From contig NZ_CAXPMC010000007.1 of NCBI RefSeq assembly GCF_964218355.1, positions 62,001 through 126,000 of the forward strand: a DNA stretch of 64,000 nucleotides. The letters run 5' to 3'. A model generated the notes under the pieces. The model saw nothing but the letters and a program-made list of their open reading frames with translations. It ran no database searches and was not told the DNA's origin. The DNA comes from Ferrovibrio sp964218355 (GTDB taxonomy: Bacteria; Pseudomonadota; Alphaproteobacteria; Ferrovibrionales; Ferrovibrionaceae). Positions 33,887 to 42,754 of the stretch are shown here, one piece after another. The translations under genes were made by a program, and so were the position numbers. Each line of letters begins with the position of its first letter. Position 1 is the first letter of the stretch.

Positions 33887-34485
33887 TGCAGACCAGAAAG
33901 ATATTTCGCCTGATTGCGGTGACCCTGCTGCTTGGGGTGGCTGCCGCCTGTGCGCCATACAGCCTCGTGCCGCCGGCGAAAACGGAAGTGGCCGGTTTCA
34001 CGGTGGAGAATGACATCGCCTGGAACAAGATTAACCAGCTGCGCCTCGAAAGCAGTGCTCCGGTCGGCTACTGGACGGCAGACGGCCCGGCGCTGAACGG
34101 CATCCTTTTCATTGGTGGGGTCAGGAGTGGGGAGCCGATCCTGAAATTGTCCGGCACCGAAAAGGATGCGACCTTCGTGTTTCGCGACAGCATGACCCCG
34201 GTAGAGGTTGTCGAGCTGTGGGAAGCGACACTGGCGAAGCTCTACAGCACTTCGCTGGCCGATGCGAAGAACATTCAGCCCGGCCGCTTTGCCGGCCTCG
34301 ACGGATTCAGCTTCGACCTCGACTATGTCACCAAGGACGAAGTGGATCGCCGGGGGCGCGGCCATGCTGCGGTCAAGGACGGCCGACTGTACCTGATCTT
34401 CTATTCAGGCACGCGGCTTCACCATTATGGCCTGCGCCTGCCGGCGGCGGAGCGAATCGCCCAGACTGCGAAAATCGGCAGCTGA
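33886..34485 (+). CDS. Lipoprotein, unknown function (third gene of lipoprotein-protease operon)
   Basis: A 199-residue protein with lipobox LLGVAAACAP (Cys about 22). The mature domain is mixed alpha/beta (GFTVENDIAWNKINQLRLES, FAGLDGFSFDLDYVTKDEVDRRG). I recognise no family. I chose the ATG at 33886, whose first base overlaps the protease stop; an in-frame GTG at 33883 is also possible. Coupling with the M48 protease suggests an accessory role such as substrate binding or anchoring. It is convergent with bioB with 3 bp between stops. Confidence 0.72.
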   Translation: MQTRKIFRLIAVTLLLGVAAACAPYSLVPPAKTEVAGFTVENDIAWNKINQLRLESSAPVGYWTADGPALNGILFIGGVRSGEPILKLSGTEKDATFVFRDSMTPVEVVELWEATLAKLYSTSLADAKNIQPGRFAGLDGFSFDLDYVTKDEVDRRGRGHAAVKDGRLYLIFYSGTRLHHYGLRLPAAERIAQTAKIGS

Positions 34486-34488
34486 TCC

Positions 34489-35586
34489 CTATTCCGCCGC
34501 GGCCGGGCTGTCCAGTTCGGCGGTGGCATAGGGCATCGGCGTGATACCCAGCTTTCCGAACAGCGCGCCGTCGCGGTCCTGGCCGGGGTTCTTCGTGGTC
34601 AGCAGCCGGTCGCCGAGAAAGATCGAATTGGCGCCGGCGAGGAAGGCCAGCGCCTGCAGTTCGTCGCTCATCTCCTCGCGGCCGGCCGACAGCCGCACCA
34701 CCGATTCCGGCATGACGATGCGGGCCACGGCGATGGTGCGCACGAAGTCGATGCCATCGGGCTTTGCCTGACCGGCAAGCGGCGTGCCTTCCACCTGCAC
34801 CAGCATGTTGACCGGAACGCTTTCCGGATGTGCCGGCAGGGTGGCCAGGCTGTGCAGCAGGCCGATGCGGTCATCGCTGCTTTCGCCGAGGCCGACGATA
34901 CCGCCGCAGCAGACCTTCATCCCCGCCGCCCGCACATGGGCGAGCGTGTCCAGCCGGTCCTGGTAGGTGCGGGTGGTGATGATGGCGCCGTAATGTTCGG
35001 GCGAGGTGTCGAGGTTGTGGTTGTAGTAATCGAGGCCGGCAGCCCGCAAACGTTGCGCCTGATCGGGGGTCAGCATGCCCAGCGTGGCGCAGGTTTCCAT
35101 GCCCAGCGCCTTCACTTCGGCAATCATGCGGCCGACCTTCTCGATATCGCGGTCCTTGGGGTTGCGCCAGGCGGCGCCCATGCAGAAGCGGCTGGCCCCG
35201 TCTTTCTTGGCGGCGCGGGCGGCCTGCAGGGTTGCCTCGAGATCCATCAGCTTGCCGGCTTCGACCCCGGTCTCGAAGGCGGCGCTCTGCGGGCAGTAGG
35301 CGCAGTCTTCCGGGCAGCCCCCCGTCTTGATGCTGAGCAGGCTGCTCATCTGCACCGCGTTGGCATCGAAATGCCGCCGGTGCACCTGCTGGGCGAGGAA
35401 GATCAGGTCGGAAAACGGCAGGGCGAACAGGGCCGCAATTTCTGCCCGCGTCCAGTTGTGCCGGGGCTGGCCGCTGCTGCATTGCCGCGCCAGGGCGGTG
35501 ACATCGACAGGCATGGCATCGACAGGCGGGGCGCTGGCGGGCCGGGGCTGGCTGGCGGCTGGCTGGCTGGCGGCGGGCTGGGGCAT
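34489..35586 (-). CDS. bioB: Biotin synthase
   Basis: A 365-residue radical SAM enzyme that inserts sulfur into dethiobiotin. The cluster motif CPEDCAYC gives Cys91, Cys95 and Cys98, and KTGGCPEDCAYCPQSA is the BioB signature. N-terminal residues 1-30 are unusual: PAASQPAASQP and PVDAMPVDV are 15-bp tandem duplications in frame. AGGGAG precedes the ATG at 35586. No other bio genes are here, so biotin synthesis is scattered in this genome. The N-terminal extension is probably disordered and not needed for catalysis. Confidence 0.95.
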   Translation of the reverse strand: MPQPAASQPAASQPRPASAPPVDAMPVDVTALARQCSSGQPRHNWTRAEIAALFALPFSDLIFLAQQVHRRHFDANAVQMSSLLSIKTGGCPEDCAYCPQSAAFETGVEAGKLMDLEATLQAARAAKKDGASRFCMGAAWRNPKDRDIEKVGRMIAEVKALGMETCATLGMLTPDQAQRLRAAGLDYYNHNLDTSPEHYGAIITTRTYQDRLDTLAHVRAAGMKVCCGGIVGLGESSDDRIGLLHSLATLPAHPESVPVNMLVQVEGTPLAGQAKPDGIDFVRTIAVARIVMPESVVRLSAGREEMSDELQALAFLAGANSIFLGDRLLTTKNPGQDRDGALFGKLGITPMPYATAELDSPAAAE

Positions 35587-35710
35587 GGCGGATCTCCCTG
35601 TCGGACCGGACGGCAGCGCCTGCACTAGCCCGCCAGCCCCCTGCTGTCCAGTGCCGGCCGGATCGGGTCTTCGCCTTGCTGCCCGGCGGAGGCTGGTCTA
35701 CCCTGACGGC

Positions 35711-36391
35711 ATGACGGGGACGGGCAAGGCCGGCGCAGAAGCGGCGCTCACAATCATCATCGCAGACGACCATCCGCTGGTGCGCGAGGCATTGAGCCAG
35801 GCGCTGCGCCAGGCGCTGGCCGGGGTATCGGTGATCGGCACCGGCGACCTTGCCGGGGCGCGGGCCGCGCTGGATGGCCAGGACAATGTCGATCTGCTGA
35901 TCCTCGATCTCGACATGCCGGGTATGGACGGTTTTGCCGGCCTGGCCGCGGTGCGGGCCAGCCATCCCGCCGTGCCGGTGGCGATGGTGTCGTCGACCCG
36001 CGATCCGGCCGTAATGCGGCGGGCCATCGAATTCGGCGCCGCCGCCTTTGTGCCGAAATCGGCGCCGCTGGAAACCATCGCCAGCGCATTGCAGGCGGTG
36101 CTGGATGGCGAGGTCTGGCTGCCCCCCGAGGCCGATGGCGCCGATGGTGCCGGTGCCGCGGATGCGGTGCCGGGCGATTTCGCCCGCCGGGTCAGCGAGC
36201 TGACCCCGCAGCAGTTCCGTGTGCTCACCCTGCTCAGCAAGGGCAAGCTGAACAAGCAGATCGCGCATGAACTCTCGGTCGGCGAGGCCACCGTGAAGGC
36301 GCATGTGACCGCGATCCTGAAAAAGCTCGGCGTCCGCAGCCGCACCCAGGCGGTGATCGCCGCCCGGCATTTCGCCATCGACGGCCCCTGA
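35711..36391 (+). CDS. LuxR/NarL-family response regulator
   Basis: A 226-residue two-component regulator. The receiver (about 11-130) has the acidic pair IIADDHPLVREAL, the phospho-acceptor Asp66 (ILDLDMPGMDG) and the conserved Lys in FVPKSAPLE. The C-terminal HTH (about 155-220) has TPQQFRVLTLLSKGKLNKQIAHELSVGEATVKAH, seen as LSKGKLNKQIAHEL and GEATVKAHVTAIL. It is convergent with the symporter-kinase gene, 15 bp between stops, which points to a functional pair. Target genes are unknown. Confidence 0.9.
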   Translation: MTGTGKAGAEAALTIIIADDHPLVREALSQALRQALAGVSVIGTGDLAGARAALDGQDNVDLLILDLDMPGMDGFAGLAAVRASHPAVPVAMVSSTRDPAVMRRAIEFGAAAFVPKSAPLETIASALQAVLDGEVWLPPEADGADGAGAADAVPGDFARRVSELTPQQFRVLTLLSKGKLNKQIAHELSVGEATVKAHVTAILKKLGVRSRTQAVIAARHFAIDGP

Positions 36392-36406
36392 GGGCGGCGG
36401 CCGGCC

Positions 36407-39400
36407 TCAATCCTCGCCGGTCGCCGCCAGCGCACCGTCATCGGCGGCACGCCCCGGCCGGCGCCGCTGGCTGATCAGGGCGCGCAGCGCAGCCGGCTTC
36501 ACCGGCTTGTGCAGGATGTCGACCTGCATGGCGGCGGCACGGCGGCGCATGTCCTGGTCGCGGTCGGCGGTGATCAGGATGGCCGGCAGATGCAGGCCCC
36601 AGTCCTGGCGCAGCCGTTCGATCGCTTCCAGGCCGTCGGGCTCGCCGTCATCCAGGTGGAAATCGGCCAGAATGATGTCCGGTGCCCGGCCTGCAGCCGC
36701 CAGTGCCTGGCGGGCATCGGCCAGTGAAGCCACCGCCGCGACGTTGCAGGACCAGCCTTCCAGCAGGGTCACCATGGCCTCGCGCACGCCGGCCTCGTTG
36801 TCGAGGCACAGGATGAAGCTGCCGGCCAGCGAACCGGCGATCGCCGGCTCGGCAATGCCGGCCGGGGCGGGCCGGGCCGGCTCGACGACGGCCTTCGGCA
36901 GGCTGACCGAGAATGCCGAGCCATGCCCGTACACCGATTGCAGGGTGACCGGCGTATCCAGCATGCGGGCGATGCGGTCGACGATGGCAAGGCCGAGGCC
37001 GAGGCCGCGTTCGCTGTCGTCGCCGCTGGCACTGCCGCGGTCGAGGCGGGCGAATTCCTGGAAGATGGTGCTGCGCTTGTCTTCCGGAATGCCGGGGCCG
37101 TTGTCGCAGACATCGACGCGGATGCGGTCGCCGTTGCGGCGGCAGCCGACCACCACGCGCCGGTCGCTGCGGTCGGTTCGCGCATAGCGGATGGCATTGG
37201 CGACCAGGTTCTGCAGTACGCGGCGCAGCAGGGCGGCATCGGTGCTGACGGTGGCCTCGGTATGCACCAGGCGCAGGGTCACGCCGCGTTTCGCCGCCAG
37301 CGGCGCGAAACCGGCGACGATCGAGTCCAGCAGGGGCCCGAGTGCAACCGGGCGGATCTCCGGTTTGACGGCGCCGGCATCCAGCTTCGAGATGTCGAGC
37401 AGGGCATCCAGCAGCAGTTCGACCGAACCGAGGCCATGGTCGATCTTGGCCACCAGCGGATTGTCCGGCTCGCGTTCGGACAGGGCCGCCGTGAACAGGC
37501 GCGCCGCATGCAGGGGCTGCAGCAGGTCGTGGCTGGCAGCGGCAAGGAAGCGGGTCTTGCCCAGGTTGGCCGCTTCGGCTTCGGCACGGGAATGTTCGAG
37601 CTCCTGGATGGCGAGCTGCAGTTCTGCCGTGCGCTCGGCCACCCGGCGTTCCAGTCCTTCATAGGCGGCGCGGAGTGCCGCATCGGCGCGCCGCCGCTCG
37701 GTGATGTCCTGGTACAGCAGGAAGAAGCCGAGCACCTTGCCGCGTTCGTCGATATGCGGAATGTACGTGCCGTGCGCCACTTCGATCTTGGCGTCGTTGG
37801 TGGGGAATTCGGTTTCGAAACTCTGCCGGTTGCCGGCCAGTGCGGCATCGATGAAAGGCTTCAGGCGGCTGTAGCGTTCTTCCGACAGCATTTCCCGCAC
37901 GCTGCGGCCGTCGATCTGCTGCTGCGTCAGGTTCAGTGCGCGGCGGAACAGCATGTTGGAGAAGCGGTAGCGTTCCTCGTGATCGACATAGGCGATCAGC
38001 ACCGGCACGTTGTCGGTGTAGACCCGCATGGCCCGCTCGGAATCGCGCAATGCCTCGGCTGCGCGCACCCGCTCGCTGATATCGGTGCAGGTGGCGACCT
38101 GGCCGCCATCCGGCATCGGGTCGGTGCGGATTTCGATCACCCGGCCATCGGGCTGGCGCTTTTCGTAGATGCGCAGGCCATCGGCATTCGAGCCCAGCAG
38201 TTCGATCAGGTCGGGAGCGGTGTCGCCGGCCAGGGCATCCAGAGGGATGCCGTTTTCGGCGCGCCCCGGCGGCAGGCCCAGCAGGTCGAAGAACCGCTCG
38301 TTCCAGGCAACCAGGCGGCGGCCGCCGTCGAACACGCCGATCCCCTGGCTGATATGGTCCAGCGTGGTGCGCAGCAGGTCGAGATTGTGGCGGATCGCTT
38401 CGGAAGCTTCGCCCAGCATCGCGCGGGCCGCTTTCGGACTGAGCGGACTGCGCCCCTGCACCGAAGCCATGACGATGCGTGCCGAGGCGGCGCCGATGGC
38501 ACCGCTGAGCAGGTGCTCGGTAAAGGCCACCGCCTCGGCCGCGCTCATCTGCCGGCCGGCAAAGGCGCGCGCGGCGCGGTCAAGGCCGATGAAGCGGGCA
38601 GCCAGGGCCCGGTATTCGTCGATGCGCGGGTCATGGGCCGTATCGGCCGCCGCCGGGACAATGGGGCGGCCGCTGCCGGAAACGAAGATCTCCGCCTGCT
38701 GGATGTCGCGGCGGCGGGCGCGGGCCAGAAGCGAAACCAGAACCAGCAGGGCGGTGTTGGCCAGCAGGCTGGCGACAAAACCCTGCAGGATGGGGTCGAA
38801 ACCGCTGACCGGTGGCGGCATCATGCTGGTCAGCGGTGCCCGCATCGCCCCGCCGCCCGCGGCACCTTCGATGGATGGCAGCAGCAGGGAATGCAGCCAG
38901 ACGGCAAAGCCCGCCCCCAGGCCGGCGATGACGCCGTGGCGATGGGCCCGCCGCCAGTAGAGGCCGAACAGCAGCGGCGGCGCAAAATTCGCCACGGCGC
39001 AGAACGAGATCATGCCGATCGAGGCCAGCGGCAGATAACCGGCGATCCAGCTGTGGTAGATATAGGCGGCAATCAGGATCAGAACGACCGCGGCCCGCCG
39101 CACGTTCAGCACGATCTGGCCGACCTCGCCCGAGCCGCCTGCCCGCGAGCGCAGCAGCAGGGGGGTGACCAGTTCGTTCGACACCATGGTCGACAATGCC
39201 ATGCAGGCGACGATCACCATCGATGTCGCCGCCGACAGGCCGCCGATGAAGGCGAAGACCGACAGCGACAGCTGGTCGAACAGCATCGGCACGGTGATGA
39301 CGAAGACATCCGGGTTGGAGCCGGTCTGCATGATCAGCAGGCCGGCGGCGGCAATCGGCACCACGAAAAGATTGATCGCCACCAGGTAGCCGGGAAACAG

Positions 39401-40258
39401 CCAGCGTGCCGCCTTCAGGCTTTTCTCCTCGGCATTCTCCACCACGGCAACATGGAACTGGCGCGGCAGGCACAGGAAGGCAAAAGCCGACAGCAGGGTC
39501 ATCACCAGCCAGTTGCTGCCGATGCTGCCGCTCAGCCGCTCGGCCAGCTCCGGCTCGGCGCGCACCCGGTCGAACAGGGTGTTGCCGCTGTCGAACAGGC
39601 CGAACACCACGTAGATGCCGACGGCACAGAAGGCCGCCAGCTTGACCAGCGACTCGAAGGCAATGGCCAGCATCATGCCGCGATGCTGTTCGGTTGCCTG
39701 CACATGGCGCACGCCGAACAGGATGGTGAACAGGGCCATGATGCCGGCGACGAAGATGGCGGTATCGCGCCAGGGCGGTGGCAGGTTGGCATCCAGCAGA
39801 TGCGCCATGTCGCTGCCGACCATCACCTCGAAGGTGATGCTGACCGCCTGCATCTGCAAGGCGATATAAGGCAGCACGCCGATCACGGCGATCAGGGTCA
39901 CCAGCACCGCCACCGCGCGGCTCTTGCCATAGCGCGAGCCGATGAAGTCGGCGATCGATGTGACATTCTGCCGCTTGGCAACGGCAATCATCTTTGCCAT
40001 CACCGGATAGCCGGCGGTGATCGCCAGGATCGGGCCGACATAGATCAGGATGAAATCGGTGCCCGACGAGGCGGCACGCCCGACCGAGCCGTAGAAGGTC
40101 CAGGATGTGCAGTAGATCGCCAGCGACAGGGCATAGATCACCGCACCGCTGCGGCCCTGGTACCAGCGTCCGGCAAGGCGGTCTCCCAGATGGGCGATCG
40201 CGAACAGCAGTCCGAGATAGCCCAGGGACAGAAGCAGGATGGCGCTGCCCTGCAGCAT
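36407..40258 (-). CDS. Hybrid histidine kinase with N-terminal sodium:solute symporter domain
   Basis: A 1283-residue fusion. Residues 1 to about 520 are a 12-13-helix SSS transporter-like domain (FYGSVGRAASSGTDF, LPRQFHVAVVENAEEKS). Then come PAS domains (SQGIGVFDGGRRLVAWNERF; DITERRRADA), a long coiled segment, HisKA with His910 (AAASHDLLQPLHAA), a HATPase (DNGPGIPEDKRS, LGLGLAIV) and a C-terminal receiver (ILADFHLDDGEPDG). CbrA of pseudomonads has a related SSS-kinase layout. Here the output is probably phosphotransfer to the adjacent LuxR-type regulator. The ligand sensed or transported is unknown. GGGGAG lies before the ATG at 40258. Confidence 0.9.
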   Translation of the reverse strand: MLQGSAILLLSLGYLGLLFAIAHLGDRLAGRWYQGRSGAVIYALSLAIYCTSWTFYGSVGRAASSGTDFILIYVGPILAITAGYPVMAKMIAVAKRQNVTSIADFIGSRYGKSRAVAVLVTLIAVIGVLPYIALQMQAVSITFEVMVGSDMAHLLDANLPPPWRDTAIFVAGIMALFTILFGVRHVQATEQHRGMMLAIAFESLVKLAAFCAVGIYVVFGLFDSGNTLFDRVRAEPELAERLSGSIGSNWLVMTLLSAFAFLCLPRQFHVAVVENAEEKSLKAARWLFPGYLVAINLFVVPIAAAGLLIMQTGSNPDVFVITVPMLFDQLSLSVFAFIGGLSAATSMVIVACMALSTMVSNELVTPLLLRSRAGGSGEVGQIVLNVRRAAVVLILIAAYIYHSWIAGYLPLASIGMISFCAVANFAPPLLFGLYWRRAHRHGVIAGLGAGFAVWLHSLLLPSIEGAAGGGAMRAPLTSMMPPPVSGFDPILQGFVASLLANTALLVLVSLLARARRRDIQQAEIFVSGSGRPIVPAAADTAHDPRIDEYRALAARFIGLDRAARAFAGRQMSAAEAVAFTEHLLSGAIGAASARIVMASVQGRSPLSPKAARAMLGEASEAIRHNLDLLRTTLDHISQGIGVFDGGRRLVAWNERFFDLLGLPPGRAENGIPLDALAGDTAPDLIELLGSNADGLRIYEKRQPDGRVIEIRTDPMPDGGQVATCTDISERVRAAEALRDSERAMRVYTDNVPVLIAYVDHEERYRFSNMLFRRALNLTQQQIDGRSVREMLSEERYSRLKPFIDAALAGNRQSFETEFPTNDAKIEVAHGTYIPHIDERGKVLGFFLLYQDITERRRADAALRAAYEGLERRVAERTAELQLAIQELEHSRAEAEAANLGKTRFLAAASHDLLQPLHAARLFTAALSEREPDNPLVAKIDHGLGSVELLLDALLDISKLDAGAVKPEIRPVALGPLLDSIVAGFAPLAAKRGVTLRLVHTEATVSTDAALLRRVLQNLVANAIRYARTDRSDRRVVVGCRRNGDRIRVDVCDNGPGIPEDKRSTIFQEFARLDRGSASGDDSERGLGLGLAIVDRIARMLDTPVTLQSVYGHGSAFSVSLPKAVVEPARPAPAGIAEPAIAGSLAGSFILCLDNEAGVREAMVTLLEGWSCNVAAVASLADARQALAAAGRAPDIILADFHLDDGEPDGLEAIERLRQDWGLHLPAILITADRDQDMRRRAAAMQVDILHKPVKPAALRALISQRRRPGRAADDGALAATGED

Positions 40259-40372
40259 CGGATTGTTTTCTCCCCGTTCCGGAAGAGTTAAGCCTGTCCA
40301 CCGGCCCGTGTCCACAGGACTCGGTGGCGGCACCCGGTTGAGTTTCCGGCCGCTTCGGGGTCTGCTGCGGTC

Positions 40373-41053
40373 ATGAGACGGCTGCTGATTCGCCTCGCCA
40401 AGGCCGCCCTGCTGGCCGTGCTCGGCTTCTGGCTGGGCGGCCTGCTGCTGTACCGTTTCGTCGATCCGCCAGCGACCCCGCTGATGGTGATCCGCAGCCT
40501 CGAGCGCGGAGCGCTGGTCGCCTACCGGCCGGTCGGGCTGGAGGCCGTCGCCGCCAGCCTGCCGCGTGCCGTGGTGGCGGCCGAGGATGGCCGCTTCTGC
40601 CTGCATCATGGCATCGACTTTGCCGCCGTGCAGGACGCCATCGAGGATTACGGCGAGAGCGGCCGCCTGCGGGGTGCCAGCACCATCACCATGCAGGTTG
40701 CCCGCAACCTGTTCCTGTGGCCCGGCGGCGGCTTCCTGCGCAAGGCGATCGAGGCGCCGCTGGCTTTGCTGCTGGATGCCCTGTGGCCGAAGCGGCGCAT
40801 CCTCGAGGTCTATCTCAATATCGCCGAGATGGGGGACGGGCTGTTCGGCGCCGAAGCGGCCGCGCAGGCGCATTTCGGCCATCCGGCCGCCCGGCTGGAC
40901 CGCAACGAGGCCAGCCGCCTGGCCGCCATCCTGCCCAGTCCGCGGCACTGGGATGCCGGCCGGCCCGACAGCTATGTGCTGCGCCGCGCCAGCATTCTGC
41001 GGGCGCGGATGGCACAGACTAGCCGCGAGCAGCTGGCCTGCTTCGAGCGCTGA
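40373..41053 (+). CDS. mtgA: Monofunctional biosynthetic peptidoglycan transglycosylase
   Basis: A 226-residue GT51 enzyme with one N-terminal helix (about 8-26). The catalytic Glu is in VVAAEDGRFCLHHGID, and GASTITMQVARNLFLW plus EVYLNIAEMGDGLFGAEAAAQ are MtgA-specific. It polymerises lipid II into glycan strands in the periplasm and has no transpeptidase domain. It is divergent from the symporter-kinase gene across 114 bp. Size is typical for the family. Confidence 0.92.
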   Translation: MRRLLIRLAKAALLAVLGFWLGGLLLYRFVDPPATPLMVIRSLERGALVAYRPVGLEAVAASLPRAVVAAEDGRFCLHHGIDFAAVQDAIEDYGESGRLRGASTITMQVARNLFLWPGGGFLRKAIEAPLALLLDALWPKRRILEVYLNIAEMGDGLFGAEAAAQAHFGHPAARLDRNEASRLAAILPSPRHWDAGRPDSYVLRRASILRARMAQTSREQLACFER

Positions 41054-41136
41054 CCGGGTCCGGACCCTTGCGCTGGCCGGCCCGGTCCCGGTTAATAGGC
41101 GGCAGAAATCCAGACCGAGGAAACGTCTCCGCCGCC

Positions 41137-42654
41137 ATGTCCGACAGCCTCTACACCCTGATCCGTTCCCGTATCGCCGATCCCGGCCGCCGTTTCATCG
41201 AGACCGGCGAGGGGCGCGTCTTCACCTATGGCGATGCCTTCGCTCTGGCCGGGCGGTTTGCCAACACCCTGCAGGCCCTAGGGGTACAGCCGGGCGACCG
41301 TGTCGCCGTGCAGGTCGACAAATCGGCCGAGGCCCTGATCCTCTATCTTGGCGTGATCGCCGCCGGTGCTGTCTACCTGCCGCTGAATGCCGGCTACACG
41401 CTGACGGAGCTGGAATATTTCATCGGCGATGCCGAACCGCGCGTGGTGGTCTGCCGTCCCGCGGCCGAGAAGGAGCTGGCGCCGGTGGCGGCGAAGCTTG
41501 GCGTTGCCCACTGCCTGACGCTCGGCGGCAAGGGCGACGGCACGCTGATGGAGAAGGCTGCCGCGGCGGCGCCGGATTTCACCGCCGTGCCACGGGCGGC
41601 CACCGATCTGGCCGCCATTCTGTATACCTCGGGCACCACCGGCCGGTCCAAGGGCGCCATGCTCAGCCATGGCAATCTCGCCTCGAACGCGCTGACGCTG
41701 GTGGATTACTGGCGTTTCACGCGGGAGGACGTGCTGCTGCACGCGCTGCCGATCTTCCATACCCACGGGCTGTTCGTCGCCAGCAACATCGTGCTGCTGA
41801 CCGGTGCCGCGATGATCTTTCTCAGCAAGTTCGATGCCGACGAGGTGATCCGCCAGCTGCCGCGCGCCACCAGCATGATGGGCGTGCCGACCTTCTATGT
41901 GCGGCTGCTGCAGCATCCGGCACTGACGAAGGACCTGGTGAAGCATATCCGCCTGTTCGTTTCCGGCTCGGCGCCCCTGCTGGCCGATACGCACCGGGAC
42001 TGGGAGGCCCGCACCGGCCACCGCATCCTCGAGCGCTACGGCATGACCGAGACCAACATGAACACCTCCAATCCCTATGACGGCGAGCGCATCGCCGGCA
42101 CGGTCGGATTCCCGCTGCCGGGAGTCAGCCTCAGGGTTACCGATCCCGAGACCGGCGCGGCGCTGCCGCAGGGCGAGATCGGCATGATCGAGGTGAAGGG
42201 GCCGAATGTCTTCGGCGGCTACTGGCGGATGCCGGAGAAGACGGCGGCCGAATTCCGCGCCGACGGCTTTTTCATCACCGGCGATCTCGGCAAGGTCGAC
42301 GAGGGCGGCTATGTCCATATCGTCGGTCGCGGCAAGGACCTGATCATCTCCGGCGGCTACAATGTCTATCCGAAGGAGATCGAGACGGAGATCGATGGAC
42401 TGCCCGGCGTGGTGGAATCCGCCGTGATCGGCGTGGCGCATCCGGATTTCGGCGAGGGCGTCACCGCCGTGGTGGTGCTGGGCAAGGGGGCCTCGCTCGA
42501 CGAGGCCGGCGTGCTGAAGGCGCTGGATGGCCGCCTGGCCAAGTTCAAGCTGCCCAAGCGGGTCTTCTTCGTCGAGGACCTGCCGCGCAACACCATGGGC
42601 AAGGTGCAGAAGAACCTGCTGCGCGACCAGTACAAGGACCTCTATACCGCCTGA
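41137..42654 (+). CDS. matB: Malonyl-CoA synthetase (acyl-CoA synthetase, MatB type)
   Basis: A 505-residue adenylating enzyme. The P-loop is LYTSGTTGRSKGAML, the A5 motif RYGMTETNMNTSNPYDGERIAGTVG, and the A7-A10 motifs are FITGDLGKVDEGGYVHIVGRGKDLIISGGYNVYPKEIE and NTMGKVQKN, each shown in parts. The TETNMNTSNPYDG segment is typical of malonyl-CoA synthetases that make malonyl-CoA from malonate. No malonate decarboxylase or transporter is next to it, so a general role or relaxed substrate use is possible. Start ATG at 41137 chosen because the upstream frame extension looks non-coding. Confidence 0.85.
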   Translation: MSDSLYTLIRSRIADPGRRFIETGEGRVFTYGDAFALAGRFANTLQALGVQPGDRVAVQVDKSAEALILYLGVIAAGAVYLPLNAGYTLTELEYFIGDAEPRVVVCRPAAEKELAPVAAKLGVAHCLTLGGKGDGTLMEKAAAAAPDFTAVPRAATDLAAILYTSGTTGRSKGAMLSHGNLASNALTLVDYWRFTREDVLLHALPIFHTHGLFVASNIVLLTGAAMIFLSKFDADEVIRQLPRATSMMGVPTFYVRLLQHPALTKDLVKHIRLFVSGSAPLLADTHRDWEARTGHRILERYGMTETNMNTSNPYDGERIAGTVGFPLPGVSLRVTDPETGAALPQGEIGMIEVKGPNVFGGYWRMPEKTAAEFRADGFFITGDLGKVDEGGYVHIVGRGKDLIISGGYNVYPKEIETEIDGLPGVVESAVIGVAHPDFGEGVTAVVVLGKGASLDEAGVLKALDGRLAKFKLPKRVFFVEDLPRNTMGKVQKNLLRDQYKDLYTA

Positions 42655-42754
42655 CGCGCGATGAAGTGACCGCGGACGCCACCGGCGGGTGATTGCCCCG
42701 GGCGGGAAAAAGCGGCAAATACCCCGTATCAGCCTGGAGGGCGAGGTACACCTG

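Noticed and set aside
36923..40291. Open frame of about 1120 codons antisense to the symporter-kinase
   Set aside because: Its composition is dominated by Q, H, R, G and A without hydrophobic or domain patterns, as expected for a frame opposite a high-GC gene. The minus-strand frame has clear kinase motifs.
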